Shown in pieces: positions 1-12,680 of a stretch of DNA of 64,000 nt. Within the stretch, counting starts at the first letter, position 1. Each line of letters opens with the position of its first letter. A program made the translations under genes and the position numbers. Origin of the DNA: Sapria himalayana (lineage: Eukaryota; Streptophyta; Magnoliopsida; Malpighiales; Rafflesiaceae); contig JAREIK010005454.1 of the NCBI GenBank assembly GCA_029783825.1, positions 1-64,000 of the forward strand. The letters run 5' to 3'. The notes under the pieces were generated by a model. It had not been told where the DNA came from. It did not search any database and saw nothing but the letters and a program-made list of their open reading frames with translations.

Positions 1-452
1 TTATAAGTTAAAAATATAATTTATAAAAAATCATTTTTAATCAAAAAATTGATAAGCTTATAAAAAGAATAAAATTTAAAAAACAAATAATTATTATTTT
101 GTAATATATTTTGCTTTGATTTTGATCATTTTAGGTTTTGATATTATATTTTAATCAATATCAATCGTATTCCATAATAGATTTTTAATTTATTTTTTTA
201 ATTATTAGAATATCTATAAATAAAATTGTTTATATTGAATTTATATGATATATAATTATTATGTTATTATAAATAAATATTGTATTCACTTTTGAAAAAA
301 ATTTAAAAATTATTATATTTTCGGAGGTTATAATCTTAAAAAATGAGAAAAAATAGTAAATAAATTTTTATTTATTTTATTTTTTAAATAAAAACCTATA
401 GACCATTAAAAGCTTACTTGCTTAAATTAGTAAGATCATAAACCCCGAAAAC

Positions 453-459
453 CCCTAAA
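453..459 (+). repeat. Telomere-like CCCTAAA word in satellite monomer (example)
   Basis: CCCTAAA matches one unit of the Arabidopsis-type plant telomere repeat. It lies in the C-bearing tract between the AAAACCTATAAACCACTAAATGC patch and GGTATACC. The same tract holds degenerate CTAAAC, CTAAACCCC and CCCCTAAATAC words in most monomers; another exact copy is at 7361-7367. They are scattered words at irregular spacing, not a telomeric run. Confidence 0.6.
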
Positions 460-1228
460 TACATAAAGATTTTAACATCTATATACTACTTAATAATAAT
501 AAATCTCATTTTTATTTCTATTTATTATAATTTTGAATATTCATTCCAATTATTTATAGTTTAATTTTTTAGAAAAATAATTACAAAATAAATTTCGAGT
601 GAGACGGATATTATTTAAAATTTATTTTTAATCATAAAGAATATAAGCTTATAAAAAGATAGAAAAATTTAAAAATTAAATATTATTTAGTAATATATTT
701 ATTCGATTTCGATTTTGATCATTTTGTGTTATGTAAATATGTTTTAATTAATAGTTATATTATTAATAATAGTTTATTAATTTAATTTTTGGTCATATTA
801 TTAATATCTATCATTAAAATTATTTATATTGAATTTATATGATATATAATTATTAAGATTAAGATAATTATACATAGTATTCACATTTCAAAAAATTTTA
901 AAATTATTTTATTTTAAAAGATATAATCTTTGAAAATCACAAAAAATCTAAAAAAAATTTTCTATTTTTATTTTATAAATAAAACCTATAAACCACTAAA
1001 TACCTAAAAAAATAAATTGAAACTCCTAAATGACAAAACTCCTAAATAATCAAACCATTAAACTGGTATACCACATATAATAATCATAAATCTCATTTAA
1101 TTTGTATTCCTTATATTTTAAATTTTCATTTTAATTATTATTAGTTTATTTTTTATAGAAAATTAATTACACACTAAATAATTAGCAGACAACTATAATT
1201 TAAATAAATTATTTTTTTCAAAAAAAAA

Positions 1229-1240
1229 TATAAGCTTATA
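1229..1240. repeat. HindIII-containing palindrome TATAAGCTTATA (example)
   Basis: A perfect 12-bp dyad with an AAGCTT core. The core recurs at the matching monomer position in many monomers, for example near 55, 650, 6360 and 11555 in forward blocks and near 31917 in the inverted block. Some monomers have lost it (ATACGCTTATA in J-type units). A HindIII site near once per monomer would give a ladder in a restriction digest. Confidence 0.75.
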
Positions 1241-2250
1241 AAAATAAACAAAATTTCTAAAATTTAAAATTTTTTTAGTATATAATTTAGTTTGATTTTG
1301 AATTAGTTTGCGTTCTGCAAAATATTTTAATTAATATCTATATTATTAATAATAGTTTATTAATTTATTTTTGATCATCAAAATAATATATATTAATAAA
1401 ATTTTTTATATTGAATTTACATAAAATATAATTATTAAGATTATTTTAACTTGATATTGTATTCATATTTTAGAACTATTAAAAATTAATATATTTTCAA
1501 AGGTTATAACCTTTGAAAATCATGAAAATTCACAAAAATAAATTTTTTGTTATTTCATTGATTAAATAAAACCTATAAATCAATAAATAAAACCTAAATG
1601 TGTAAACATATAAATAAATAAACTCATTAACCCCAAAACTACAATAAACTTAAACGATTAAATTGGTATACCCTAATTAATAAATCATAAATCTCATTTT
1701 TATTAGTATACATTTATATTTTATATATACATTTTAATTATTTATTAGTTTATTTTTATAGAAATATAAATTTAAATATAAATTAATAGTTAGACAAATA
1801 TAATTTAAATAATTTATTTTTCATCAAAAAATATATAAGCTTAGAAATGGATATAAAAATTTAAAAGTATTATTTAGTAAATTTTTTCATGTTGATTTTG
1901 AATCATTTTAGGTTTTGCAAATATATTTTAAACAATATTTATCTTAATAATAATTGTTTATTGATCTTTTGTATGATAATTATAATAATATATATCAATA
2001 TAATTATTTATATTAAATTTACATGATATATAATTACTAAGATTATCATAACTAAATATAGTATTCACATTTAAAAAAAATTTAAAAATTGTTATAGTTT
2101 CAACGGTTATATCCTTCAAAAATGAGAACAAATAACAAAAAAAAAATTTGTTATTTTATTTTTTAAATAAACATATAAACTTTTAAATGCCTAAACACTT
2201 AAATCACTAAATTTTTAAATCCCAAAACTCCTAAATATATAAAATTTTAA

Positions 2251-2310
2251 ACCGGTATATTTTTATCTTATTAATAATAGTTTTATTTAATATCTATCTT
2301 ATTAATATAT
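2251..2310 (+). repeat. Truncated-monomer junction, forward copy
   Basis: After the GGTATA dyad of an E-type monomer the sequence jumps to TTTTATCTTATTAATAATAG, then repeats the TATCTATCTTATTAATA stretch, skipping the rest of a monomer. It produces the 420-bp interval between the dyads at 2109 and 2529. The same unusual join occurs in reverse complement at 29681-29745, so both derive from one event. Confidence 0.75.
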
Positions 2311-3796
2311 TTTAATTTGATTTTGAATCATTTTAGGTTTTGCAAATAATTTAATTTAATATTCTATCATTAATAATAGTTTATTAATTTATTTTATGTA
2401 TCGTTATCATAATATCTAAAAAAAAATATTTATATTGACTTTACATAAATAATAATTATTTAGATTATTATAACAAAATATATTTTGTATATTTTAAAAA
2501 ATTTAAAAATTATTAAGTTTTTAAAGTTATAACCTTTGAAAATAAAAAAAATAAAAAAAAAATTTGTTTTTAGATTTTTTAATAAAATCTATAAACCAAA
2601 AATACCAAATTCTTAATGACTAAACTCCTAAACCCCGAAGCCCATAAATATATAAGCCTTTAAATTAGTATACTTTAAATAATAAATAATAAATCTCATT
2701 TTTAATTAATTTCATTATAATTTTACAATATTCATTTTAATTATGTATCAATTTATTTTTATTGAAATATTAATTATAAAATAAATTATTAGTGAGAAAG
2801 ATATAATATAAATTATTTATTTTTCATCAAAAAAATATAAGATCAGAAAAAGAGGCTTTTTTTAAAACAAAATATAATTATTTAGAAATTTATTTTAATT
2901 TAATTTTGAATCATTTTAGATTTTGCAATTTTATTTTAATTCATATCATTCTAATTAATAATAGTTAATTAAGTTATTTATTGATCATTATTATAATATA
3001 TATTAATAAAAGTATTTATATTCATTTTTCATTATATATAATTAACAAGATTATTATAAACTAATATTATATTCACATTTTAAAAAAAAATAAAAATATT
3101 TATGTTCAGGTTATAATCTCTTCAAAAATTAGATAAAATCACCAAAGGCATAACACTTAACTGACTAAATGCCAAAACACCTAAATACTTAACTATTAAA
3201 CATGTATATCTTCGAATAATAAATAATAATAATAAATCTCAATTTTATTTGTTTTTCATTATAATTTTAAATATTTTATTTATTATTATGTATTAGTTTA
3301 TTTTTATAGAATTATAAATTACAAATAATTATGAGGAAGACAAATATAATTTAAATAATTTATTTTCAATACAAAAATATAACTTATAAAAAAAGCAAAT
3401 ATTAAAAAATTATTATTAGTATTATATACTTTGCTCTTTGAATAAATTTAGATTTTGCAAATATATTTTAAATAGTATCTATCTTATTAATAATAGTTTA
3501 TTAATTTATTTATTGATCATTATTATAATATCTAGCAATGTGATTATATATATTGAATTTAAATGACTTATATTTATTAAGATATTATCACTAAATTTTA
3601 TTTTTAAATTAAAAAAAATTTAGATATTTTTATATTTTCTAAGGTTATAACCTTCAAAATTAGAAAAAAAAATAAAAATAAATTCTTTGTTATATCATTG
3701 TTTAAATAAAACTTATAGACCACTAAATCCTAAATACTTAAATCTATAAACTCTTAAACACAAAAGCCCCTAAATACTTAAAACTTTAAACATCTA

Positions 3797-3832
3797 AACC
3801 TTAAATATAATTTAAATAATTTATTTTATTCA
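3797..3832 (+). repeat. Recurrent short-monomer junction, type ii (G to H)
   Basis: The CTAAACCTTAAATATAATTT context joins the CTAAA tract directly to the ATATAATTTAAATAATTTA patch, skipping GGTATACC and what follows. Equivalent joins are near 21615-21650 and 28156-28200 (inverted), 36236-36270, 39297-39335, 51191-51230 and 60833-60870. Several of these are followed by a second copy of ATATAATTTAAATAATTTA about 50-60 bp later. The join always lies between G- and H-type monomers. Confidence 0.75.
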
Positions 3833-4101
3833 AAAAAAATATAAGCTTACAAAAAGAAGCAAAACTAAAAAACAAAATTATTATTTGGTAATAAATTTAC
3901 TTTGATTTTGAATAATCTTAGGTTTTGCAATATATTTTAATTTATATCTATCATATTAATAATAGCATATTAATTTATTTTTGATAATTGATATCATATC
4001 TATTAATAAATTGTTTATATTTAGTTTATATTATATATGATTATAATGATTCTTATTACTAAATATTGTATTCGCATTATAAAAAAATATAAAATTTTTA
4101 T

Positions 4102-4129
4102 ATTTTCAAAGGTTATAACCTTTGAAAAT
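4102..4129. repeat. 28-bp perfect palindrome, satellite core dyad (representative)
   Basis: The left half is ATTTTCAAAGGTTA and the right half is its exact reverse complement. Other perfect 28-bp copies are at 1493-1520, 6628-6655, 9431-9458, 11821-11848, 27829-27856, 30436-30463, 41466-41493, 53512-53539 and 58941-58968. Most remaining monomers keep one half, or a dyad with one to four mismatches. It is the least AT-rich and best conserved short patch of the monomer. Being a palindrome, it looks the same in both array orientations. Confidence 0.95.
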
Positions 4130-5587
4130 GTGAGAAAATATCAAAAATAATTTTTTTTGTATTTCATTGTTTAATTAAATCCTATAAACTTCTAAATGCC
4201 TAAACACTTAAGTCAATAACTTCGATATCTCGAAAGCCCTAAATAGATAATCCTTTTAAATGGAATACCCTAAATAATAAATAATAAATCTTAATATTAT
4301 TTTTTTAATTTTAATTTAAAATATTCAATTTAATTATTTATTCGTTTATTTTTATTAAATATTAATTACATTATAAAGTATGAGTTAGACAAATAATTTA
4401 TATAAATTATTTTTCATCAAAAATATAGATAAACTTTTAAAAAGTAGAAAAATTTTAAAATAAAATTTTATTATATAGTAATATATTTTGCTTTCCTTCT
4501 GAATCATTTTAGGTTTTGTAATTATATTTAATTGATATCTATCTTATTAATAATAGATTATTAATTTAATTTTTGATCATTATTAGAATATTTATCAATA
4601 AAATAATTTATATTGAATTTATATGTTATAAATATAATGATTATTATAATTAAATATTGAATTCACTTTTGAAAAAAATTTAAAAATTATTATATTTTCA
4701 AAGGTTATAACATTTGAAAATATCAAAAAATAATAAAATTAAATTTTTTGTTTCTTTATTTTATAAATAAAACCTATAATTACTATATGCATACACAGTT
4801 AAATCAGTAAACTCCTAAACCCAGTAATGCCTAAATACATAAACCATTAAACCGCTTTATACTACTAATAATTAATAAATCTAATTTTTATTACTATTTA
4901 TTATAATTTTATATGTTTATTTTAATTATATATTTATTTTAATTATATATTATTTATTTTTAAAATAATATTTATTACAAAATAAATTATAAGTGCGAGA
5001 AATATAATTTAAATAATTTATTTTTAATCAATGATAGTATTTACGCTTATAAAGAAGGAATAATTTAAAAATCAAAATTATTATCCAGTAATATTTTTAC
5101 TTTAATTTTGAATCAATTTGGGTTTTGTAAATATTTTTAATTAATATCTATCTTATTATTAGTTTTTATTAATTTATTTTTTGATCATTATTATAATATC
5201 TATCAATAAAATTATTTATATTGAATTTATATCATATTCAATTACTAATATTATTATAACTAAATATTGTATTCACATTTCAAAAAATTTTAAATATTAT
5301 TATATTTACAAAGTTTATAACCTATGAAAATGAGAAAAATTAAAATTTTTTTTTTGTTATTTTATTGATTAAATAAAACTTATAAACAACTAAATGCCTA
5401 AAAACCAAAATCGCTAAACTCCTAAAAGACAAAAACTCATATACTCAAACATAAACTAGTATACAATAATAATAAATCAGAAATATCATTTTATTTTTAT
5501 TCAGTATAATTTTAAATTTTTATTTAATTAATTTTCAGTTTATTTTTATAGAAATATTAAATGCAAAATAAATTATTAGTAAAACAG

Positions 5588-5612
5588 ATCTAATTTAAAT
5601 TAGACTGGTATA
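5588..5612 (+). repeat. Recurrent composite-monomer junction, type i (J to I)
   Basis: The GATCTAATTTAAATTA patch of a J-type monomer runs straight into the CTGGTATA dyad of the next, omitting several hundred bases. The same join recurs near 16763, 20955 (inverted), 26404 (inverted), 32866 (inverted), 36895, 47800, 48985, 53065, 54875, 58497 and 61500: twelve occurrences. It always precedes an I- or A-type monomer, so it is a fixed part of a higher-order unit. It explains the 732-bp interval between the dyads at 5317 and 6049. Confidence 0.8.
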
Positions 5613-8600
5613 ATCAAAATAATATATAATAAATCTCATATTTTTTATTATAATTTTAAATATTCATTTTAATTATTTATTTGTTTATTTTTATATAAAT
5701 ATTAATTACAAAAAAAAATTTGAGTTAGACAAATATAATTTATATAAATTATTTTAATCAAAAATATAGATAAAATTTTTAAAATAAAAAAAAAGTCAAA
5801 ACAAAAATTATTATATTGTAATATATTTTGCATTGCTTTGAATTATTTTGGTTTTTGTAATTATACTTTAATTGATATTTACCTTAATAATAATAGATTA
5901 TTAATTTATTTTTTGATCATTATTAGAATATATATCAATAATATTGCTTATATTGAATTTATATGATATATAAATATAATGATTATTATAACTAAATATA
6001 GTAATAACTTTTGAAAAAAATTTAAAAATTATTATATTTTCAAAGATTATAACCTTAGAAAATGAGAAAAAATAAAAAAAAATATTTGTTATTTCATTTT
6101 TAAAATAAAACTTATAGATCATTAAATGCTTAATTTATTAAATCAGTATGCTCATAAACCCCGAAACACCTAAATACATAAACCTTTTAACAGCTTTATA
6201 CTACTTAATAAATAATAAATCTCAGTTTTATTTCTATTTATTATAATTTTAAATATTCATTTTAATTATTTATAGTTTAATTTTTTATAAAAATTAATTA
6301 CGAAATTAATTTCGAGTGAGACAAATATTTTTTAAATAATTTATTTTAATAAAAAAATATAAGCTTATAAAAAGAAGGAAAATTTTAAAAATTAAATATT
6401 ATTATTTAGTAATATATTTTGATTTGATTTTGAATCATTTTGTGTTATGTAAATATATTTAAATAAATATTAATATTATTAATAATAGTTCATTATTTTT
6501 ATTTTTGATTATTATTATTATATCTATCATTAAAATTATTTATATTTAATTTATATGATATATAATTAGTAAGATTAATATAATTATACATTGTATTCAC
6601 ATTTCAAGAAATTTTAAAAATTATTTTATTTTCAAAGGTTATAACCTTTGAAAATCAGAAAAAATCAAAAATAAATTTTAAATTTTCTTTATATAAATAA
6701 AACCTATAAACCACTAAATGCATAAAAACATAAATTGCTAAACTCATAAATGACAAAACTCCTAAATAATCAAATCATTAAACCAGTATACCATGTATAA
6801 TAAATCATAAATCTCATTTTAATTTGTATTCATTATAATTTTAAAAATTCATTTTAATTATTTATTAGTTTATTTTTTATAGAAATATCAATCACAAAAT
6901 AAATAATGAGTGAGACAAATATAATTTTAATAATTTATTTTTAATCAAAAAAAAAATAAACATATAAAAAGAAGTAAAAATTTAAAACAAAAAATTATTA
7001 TTTAGTAATATATTTTACTTTAATTTTGAATCATTATATATAGGTTTTGCAATTATATTTTAATTGCAATCAATCTTATTAATAATAGTTTATTAATTTA
7101 TTATTTGATCATTTAAATAATATCGAACAATAAAATTACTTATATTCAATTAAAATGTCATATAATTATTAAGTTATTATAACTAAATATTATATTTACA
7201 TTGAAAAAAATTTAAAAATTATTATATTTTCAAAGGTTATAACCTTCAAAATTGATAAAAAATCAAAAAAAAAAATTTATTATTTTATTATTTAAATAAA
7301 ACTTATAAACCATTAAATGCCTAAACATTTAAATCTCTAGACTCCGAAACCCCCAAAACCCCCTAAATACTTAAACCATTAAACCTATATAACCTAAATA
7401 ATAAATAATAAATCTCATTTTTATTTGTATTCATTATAATTATAAATATTCATTTTAATTATTGTTTAGTTTATTTTTATAGAAATATTACTTACAAATA
7501 AATAATGAGTAAGATAGATATAATTTAAATAAATTATTTTTAATGAAAAAAAAATAAGCATATAAAAATAAACAAAATTTCAAATATTTAAAATTTTATT
7601 TAGTAATATAATTTACTTTGATTTTGAATTATTTTGGGTTCTACAAATATATTTTAATTAATATATATCTTATTAATAATTATTTATTAATTGATTTTTT
7701 GATCATTTTTATAATATATATTAATACATTTTTTTATATTGAACTACAACAAATATAATTATTAAGATTATTATAACTAAGTATTGTATTCATATTTTAG
7801 AATTATTAAAAAATTATTATATTTTTAAAGGTCTTAACCTTTGAAAATCACAAAAATTCATAAAAATAAATTTTTTGTTATTTCATTGATTAAATAAAAC
7901 CTATAAACACGAAAATGTGTAAACATATAAATCAATAAACTCCTTAACCCCAAAACTACAAAAAACTTAAATAATTAAATAGTTATACCCTAATATGAAA
8001 TCATAAATCTCATTTTTTTAGTATTCATTATAATTTTAAATACATTTTTAATTATTTATTATTTTAATTTTATAGAAATATAAATTAAAAAATAAATTAT
8101 TAGTGAGAACTATAATTTAAATAATTTATTTTTCATCAAAAAATTTATAGGCTTATAAATGGATACAAAAATTTAAAAATTTAAAATTAATATATTAAAA
8201 TATTTCACTTTGATTTTGAGTCATTTTAGATAATGCAAATATAATTTAAACAATATTTATCTTATTAATAATTGGTTATTACTTTTTTATGATCATTAAT
8301 ATAATAAATATCAATAAAATAGTTTATATTAAATTTATATGATATATAATTATTATGATTATTATAACTTCATTTTGTATTCACTTTTCAAAAAAAAAAT
8401 TAAAAAATTATTATATTTTCAAAGGTTATAACCTTCAAAAATGAGTAAAAATATCAAAAATAAATATTTTGTTATTTTATTTTTTATATAAAACCTATAA
8501 ACCACTAAAATGACTAAACTCCTAAACCCCGAAGCCCATAAATACTTAAAACATTAAATTAGTATAGTCTAAATAATAAATCATAAATCTAAGGTTTATT

Positions 8601-9239
8601 AGTATTCATTATAATTTTAAATATTCATTTTAATTATTTATTAGTTTATTTTTATAGAAATATTAATTACAAAATAAATTATTAGTTCGACATATATAAT
8701 TTAAATAATTTATTTTTCATTAAAAAAAATGCTCATAAAAAGAGGCAAAATTTTAAAAATAAAAATTTATTATTTAATAATATATCTTATTTTCATTTTG
8801 AATCATTTTAGATTTTATAATTATATTTTAATTTATATCATTCTTATAAATACAAGTTTATTAATTTATTTATTGATCATTATTATAAAATCTATCAATA
8901 AAATTATTTATATTGAATCTACATTATATAAAATTATTATGATTATTATAACTAAATGTTATATTCACATTTAAAAAAAATTAAATATTATTATATTTTC
9001 AATGGTTCCAACCTTATAAAATTAAAAAAAATCAAAAAATTAAATTTTTCTTTTTTCATTCTTTACAAAAGAAACTAAAAATCACTAAAGGTCTAAACAA
9101 TTAAATCACTAAACTTCTGAGCCACAAAACACCTAAACACATAAACCATTAAATCGTTATATCCTGAATAATAAATAATAATATCAATTTTATTTGTATT
9201 AATTATAATTTTAAATATTCATTTTAATTATTAAGTAGT

Positions 9240-9460
9240 TTATTATTATAGAATTATAAATTACAAAATAGATTATGATTAAGACAAATATAATTTTAAT
9301 AATTAATTTTTAATAACAAAAATATAAAGTTATAAAAAAGCAAAATATTAAAAAAAATTATAAATAATTAAAATGATTATTATAACTAAATATTGTATTC
9401 AATTTTGAAAAAAAATTTTAAAATTATTACATTTTCAAAGGTTATAACCTTTGAAAATGT
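9240..9460 (+). repeat. Internally deleted monomer
   Basis: A G-type start (the AAAGTTATAAAAAAGCAAAATATTAAAA region) breaks off near 9360 and continues at AATGATTATTATAACTAAATATTG of a different unit, losing the GTAATATATTTT...GATATATAA stretch. Dyad spacing falls to 436 bp. The part after the break matches 40210-40440. Confidence 0.7.
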
Positions 9461-12400
9461 AAAAAATAAAAATAAATATTTTTTCATTGTTAATCTTTTG
9501 TTTAAATAAAACCTATACACCACTAAATGCCTAAGCATTTAAATCACTAAACTAAAAAATCCTGATACCCCTATATATATAATCCTTTAAATTGGTATAC
9601 CCTAAAAAATAATTAATAAATTTCATTTTTATTTGTTTTCATTATAATTTAAAATTTTCATTTTGATTGTTTAGTTTTTTATTTTTATATATGTATTAAT
9701 TATAAAATACATTATGAGTTAAAAATATAATTTATAAAAATTATTTTTCATCAAAAAATTGATAAGCTTATAAAAAGAATACAAATTTAAAACAAATAAT
9801 TATTATTTAGTAATATATTTTGCTTTGATTTTGAATCATTTTAGGTTTTGATATTATATTTTAAGTAATATCAATCTTATTAATAATAGATTATTAATTT
9901 AATTTTTCATCATTATTAGAATATTTATCAATAAAAGTATTTATATTGAATTTATATGATATATAAATATAATGATTATTATGACTAAATATTGGATTTA
10001 CTTTTGAAAACAATTTTAAAATTATAATATTTTCAAAGGTTATTACCTTTGAAAATGTGAAAAAATAAAAAATAAAAATTTTTTGGAATTGATTTTTTAA
10101 ATAAAACCTATAGATCATTAAATGCTTAATTACTTAAATTGGTAAGCTCATAAACACCGAAACCCATAAATAAATAAACATTTTAACATCTATATACTAC
10201 TTAATAAATAATAATCTCATTTTTATTTCTATTTATTATAATTTTAAATATTTATTTTAATTATTTATAGTTTAATTATTTAGAAAAATTAATTACAAAA
10301 TAAATTTCGAGTGAGACAAATATTATTTAAATAATTTATTTTTAATCAAAAAATATAAGTTTATAAAAAGAAGAACAAATTTCAAAAATAAATATTATTA
10401 TTTAGTAATATATTTTGATTTGATTTTGAATCATTTTGTGTTATGTAAATTTATTTTAATTAATATTTATATTATTAATAATAGTTTATTAATTTAATTT
10501 TTTATCATTATTATAATATCTATCATTAAAATTGTTTATATTGAATTTATATGATATATAATTAGTAAGAGTAATATAATTATACATAGTATTCACATTT
10601 CAAAAAATTTTAAAAATTATTTTATTTTTAAAGGTTATACCCTTTGAAAATCAGAAATAATGTAAAAAAAAATTTTTGTATTTTTATTATATAAATAAAA
10701 CCTATAAACCACTAAATTCCTAAAAACATAAATTGATAAACTCCTAAACGACAAAACTCCTAAATAATCAAATAATTAAACCGGTATACCACATATAATA
10801 AATCACAAATCTCATTTAATTTGTATTCATTTTAATTTTAATTTTCATTTAATTATTTATTAGTTTATTTTTTATAGAAATATTAATTACAAAATAAATA
10901 ATGAGTGTGACAACTATAATTTTAATAATTTATTTTTAATCAAAAAAATATATAAGCATATAAAAAGAAGTAAAAATTTAAAAACAAAAAATTATTATTT
11001 AGTAATATATTTTATTTTGATTTTCAATTTTATATATAGGTTTTGCAATTATATTTATTTGCTATCAATCTTATTAAGAATAGTTTATTAATTTATTATT
11101 TGATCAATTTTACAAAATCTAACAATAAAATTACTTATTTTGAATTTAAGTGTCTTATAATTATTAAGATTATTATAACTTTATATTATGTTTACATTTG
11201 AAAAAAATTTAAAAATTATTATATTTTCAAAGGTTATAACCTTCAAAAATGATAAAAAATCACAAAAATAATTTTTTTATTATTTTATTATTTAAATAAA
11301 ACTTATAAACCACTAAATGCGTAAACATTTAAATCTCTAGACTTCTAAACCCTAAAACCCCCTAAATACTTAAACCATTAAACCAATATAACCTAAATAA
11401 TAAATAATAAATCTCATTTTTTTTGTATTCATTATAATTTTAAATATTCATTTTAATTATTTTTTAGTTTATTTTTATAGAAATATTAATTACAAAATAA
11501 ATAATGAGTGAGTCATATATAATTAAAATAAATTATTCTTTATGAAAAAAAATATAAGCTTATAAAAATAAACAAAATTTCAAAAATTTAAAATTTTATT
11601 TAGTAATATAATTTACTTTGATTTTGAATTAATTTGCGTTCTGCAAATATATTTTAATTAATATCTATACTATTAATAATAGTTTATTAATTTATTTTTG
11701 ATCATCAAAATAATATATATTAATAAAATTTTTTATATTGAATTTACATAAAATATAATTATTAAGATTATTATAACTTGATATTGTATTCATATTTTAG
11801 AACTATTAAAAAACTATAATATTTTCAAAGGTTATAACCTTTGAAAATCATGAAAATTCTTAAAAATAAATTTTTTGTTTTTTCATTGATTATATAAAAC
11901 CTATAAACACCTAAATGTGTAAACATATAAATCAATAAACTCATTAACCCCAAAACCACAATAAACTTAAACCATTAAATAGGTATACCCAAAATAATTA
12001 ATCATAAATCTCATTTTTATTAGTATTCATTTTAATTTTATATATACATTTTAATTATTTATTAGTTTATTTTATAGAAATATAAATTAAAAAATAAATT
12101 AATAGTGAGACAAATATAATTTAAATAATTTATTTTTCATCAAAAAATATATAAGCTTATAAATGGATACAAAAATTTAAAAATTTAAAATTAATATTTA
12201 GTAAAATATTTCACTTTGATTTTGAATCATTTTAGGTTTTGTAAATATTTTTTAAACAATATTTATCTTATTAATAATTTTTTATTAATATTTTTATGAT
12301 CATTATTATAATATATATCGATATAATTATTTATAATGAATTTACATGATATATAATTATTAAGACTATCATAACTAAATATAGTATTCACATTTAATAA

Positions 12401-12479
12401 AAATTTAAAAATTGTTATTGTTTCAAAGGTTATATTAAATTTTTTGTTATTTTATTTTTTAAATAAAACCTATAAACCA

Positions 12480-12487
12480 ATAAATGC
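12480..12487 (+). repeat. hAT copy 1 target-site duplication, left
   Basis: ATAAATGC immediately precedes the terminal TAGGGG. Its partner at 16183-16190 is CTAAATGT (6 of 8 matching). The undamaged form CTAAATGC flanks the other copy on both sides. Eight bp is the usual hAT target duplication length. Confidence 0.8.
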
Positions 12488-12505
12488 TAGGGGTACTCAT
12501 GGGAC
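12488..12505 (+). repeat. hAT copy 1 left terminal inverted repeat
   Basis: TAGGGGTACTCATGGGAC pairs with the complement of the right end (TAGGGTTGCTCAGGGGAC) at 15 of 18 positions. The TAGGG start fits the short degenerate ends of the hAT superfamily. Confidence 0.85.
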
Positions 12506-12680
12506 GATATGGGATGGGGATTACAAATCTCCAGTCCCTTCCCACAGTTCAAAAATTATTTTTTGAAGATCCAGACTCGTACTATAATTTGAAAATATCG
12601 GGATGGGATGGGACGGAGATCCGGGATTTTGGATAAGAGAAAATGGTTCCAGGATGGAACGGAGTTCAGACATTTTTTTC
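12500..12680. repeat. hAT copy 1 left subterminal G-rich repeats
   Basis: Irregular repeats of GGGATGGGAC, GGGACGATATGGGATGGGG and GGATGGAACGGAG. Related words (GGGACGG/CCGTCCC, TCCCGATTC) lie within about 200 bp of the other end. Clusters of short subterminal repeats are typical transposase-binding sites in hAT elements; binding here is inferred. Confidence 0.6.

Larger units (their letters stand above)
1..12487 (+). repeat. AT-rich satellite array, block 1 (forward)
   Basis: About 21 tandem monomers of a roughly 595-bp AT-rich satellite. The period comes from the centre of a recurring dyad (GGTTA/TAACC) at about 330, 923, 1506, 2109, 2529, 3113, 3647, 4115, 4707, 5317, 6049, 6641, 7239, 7834, 8428, 9008, 9444, 10042, 10637, 11236, 11834 and 12430. 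Most intervals are 580-603. The short ones (420, 534, 468, 436) and the long one (732) mark truncated or composite monomers. A monomer holds, in order, a TATAAGCTTATA dyad, GAATCATTTTAGG, TTGATCATT, the 28-bp palindrome, TAAATAAAACCTATAAACCACTAAATGC, a CTAAA-rich tract and GGTATACC. Variant order is A(131), B(725), D(1310), E(1910), a short E-like unit (2340), F(2930), G(3450), H(3920), I(4510), J(5110), I(5850), B(6433), C(7042), D(7640), E(8230), F(8815), a partial G fused to an A-preceding unit (9360), A(9842), B(10437), C(11035), D(11640), E(12237). No gene is visible; short Ile/Asn/Lys-rich open frames are by-products of base composition. Confidence 0.95.

Noticed and set aside
441..459. 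True interstitial telomere array
   Set aside because: CCCTAAA occurs as isolated words at irregular spacing, never as an uninterrupted tandem run.
5901..6122. Second family of chance frames (5901 and 9894 minus; 31567 plus)
   Set aside because: Antisense reading of A/I-type monomers. The plus-strand copy lies in the inverted block, as expected of a by-product.
8729..8974. Ile/Asn/Lys/Tyr-rich frames of 60-90 codons in satellite monomers (also 34114, 34687, 39470, 53988 plus; 22428, 26687 minus)
   Set aside because: They recur at the same monomer position and switch strand with array orientation, and their composition is what AT-rich DNA gives by chance. They look like transmembrane segments only because of poly-Ile codons. 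Not genes.
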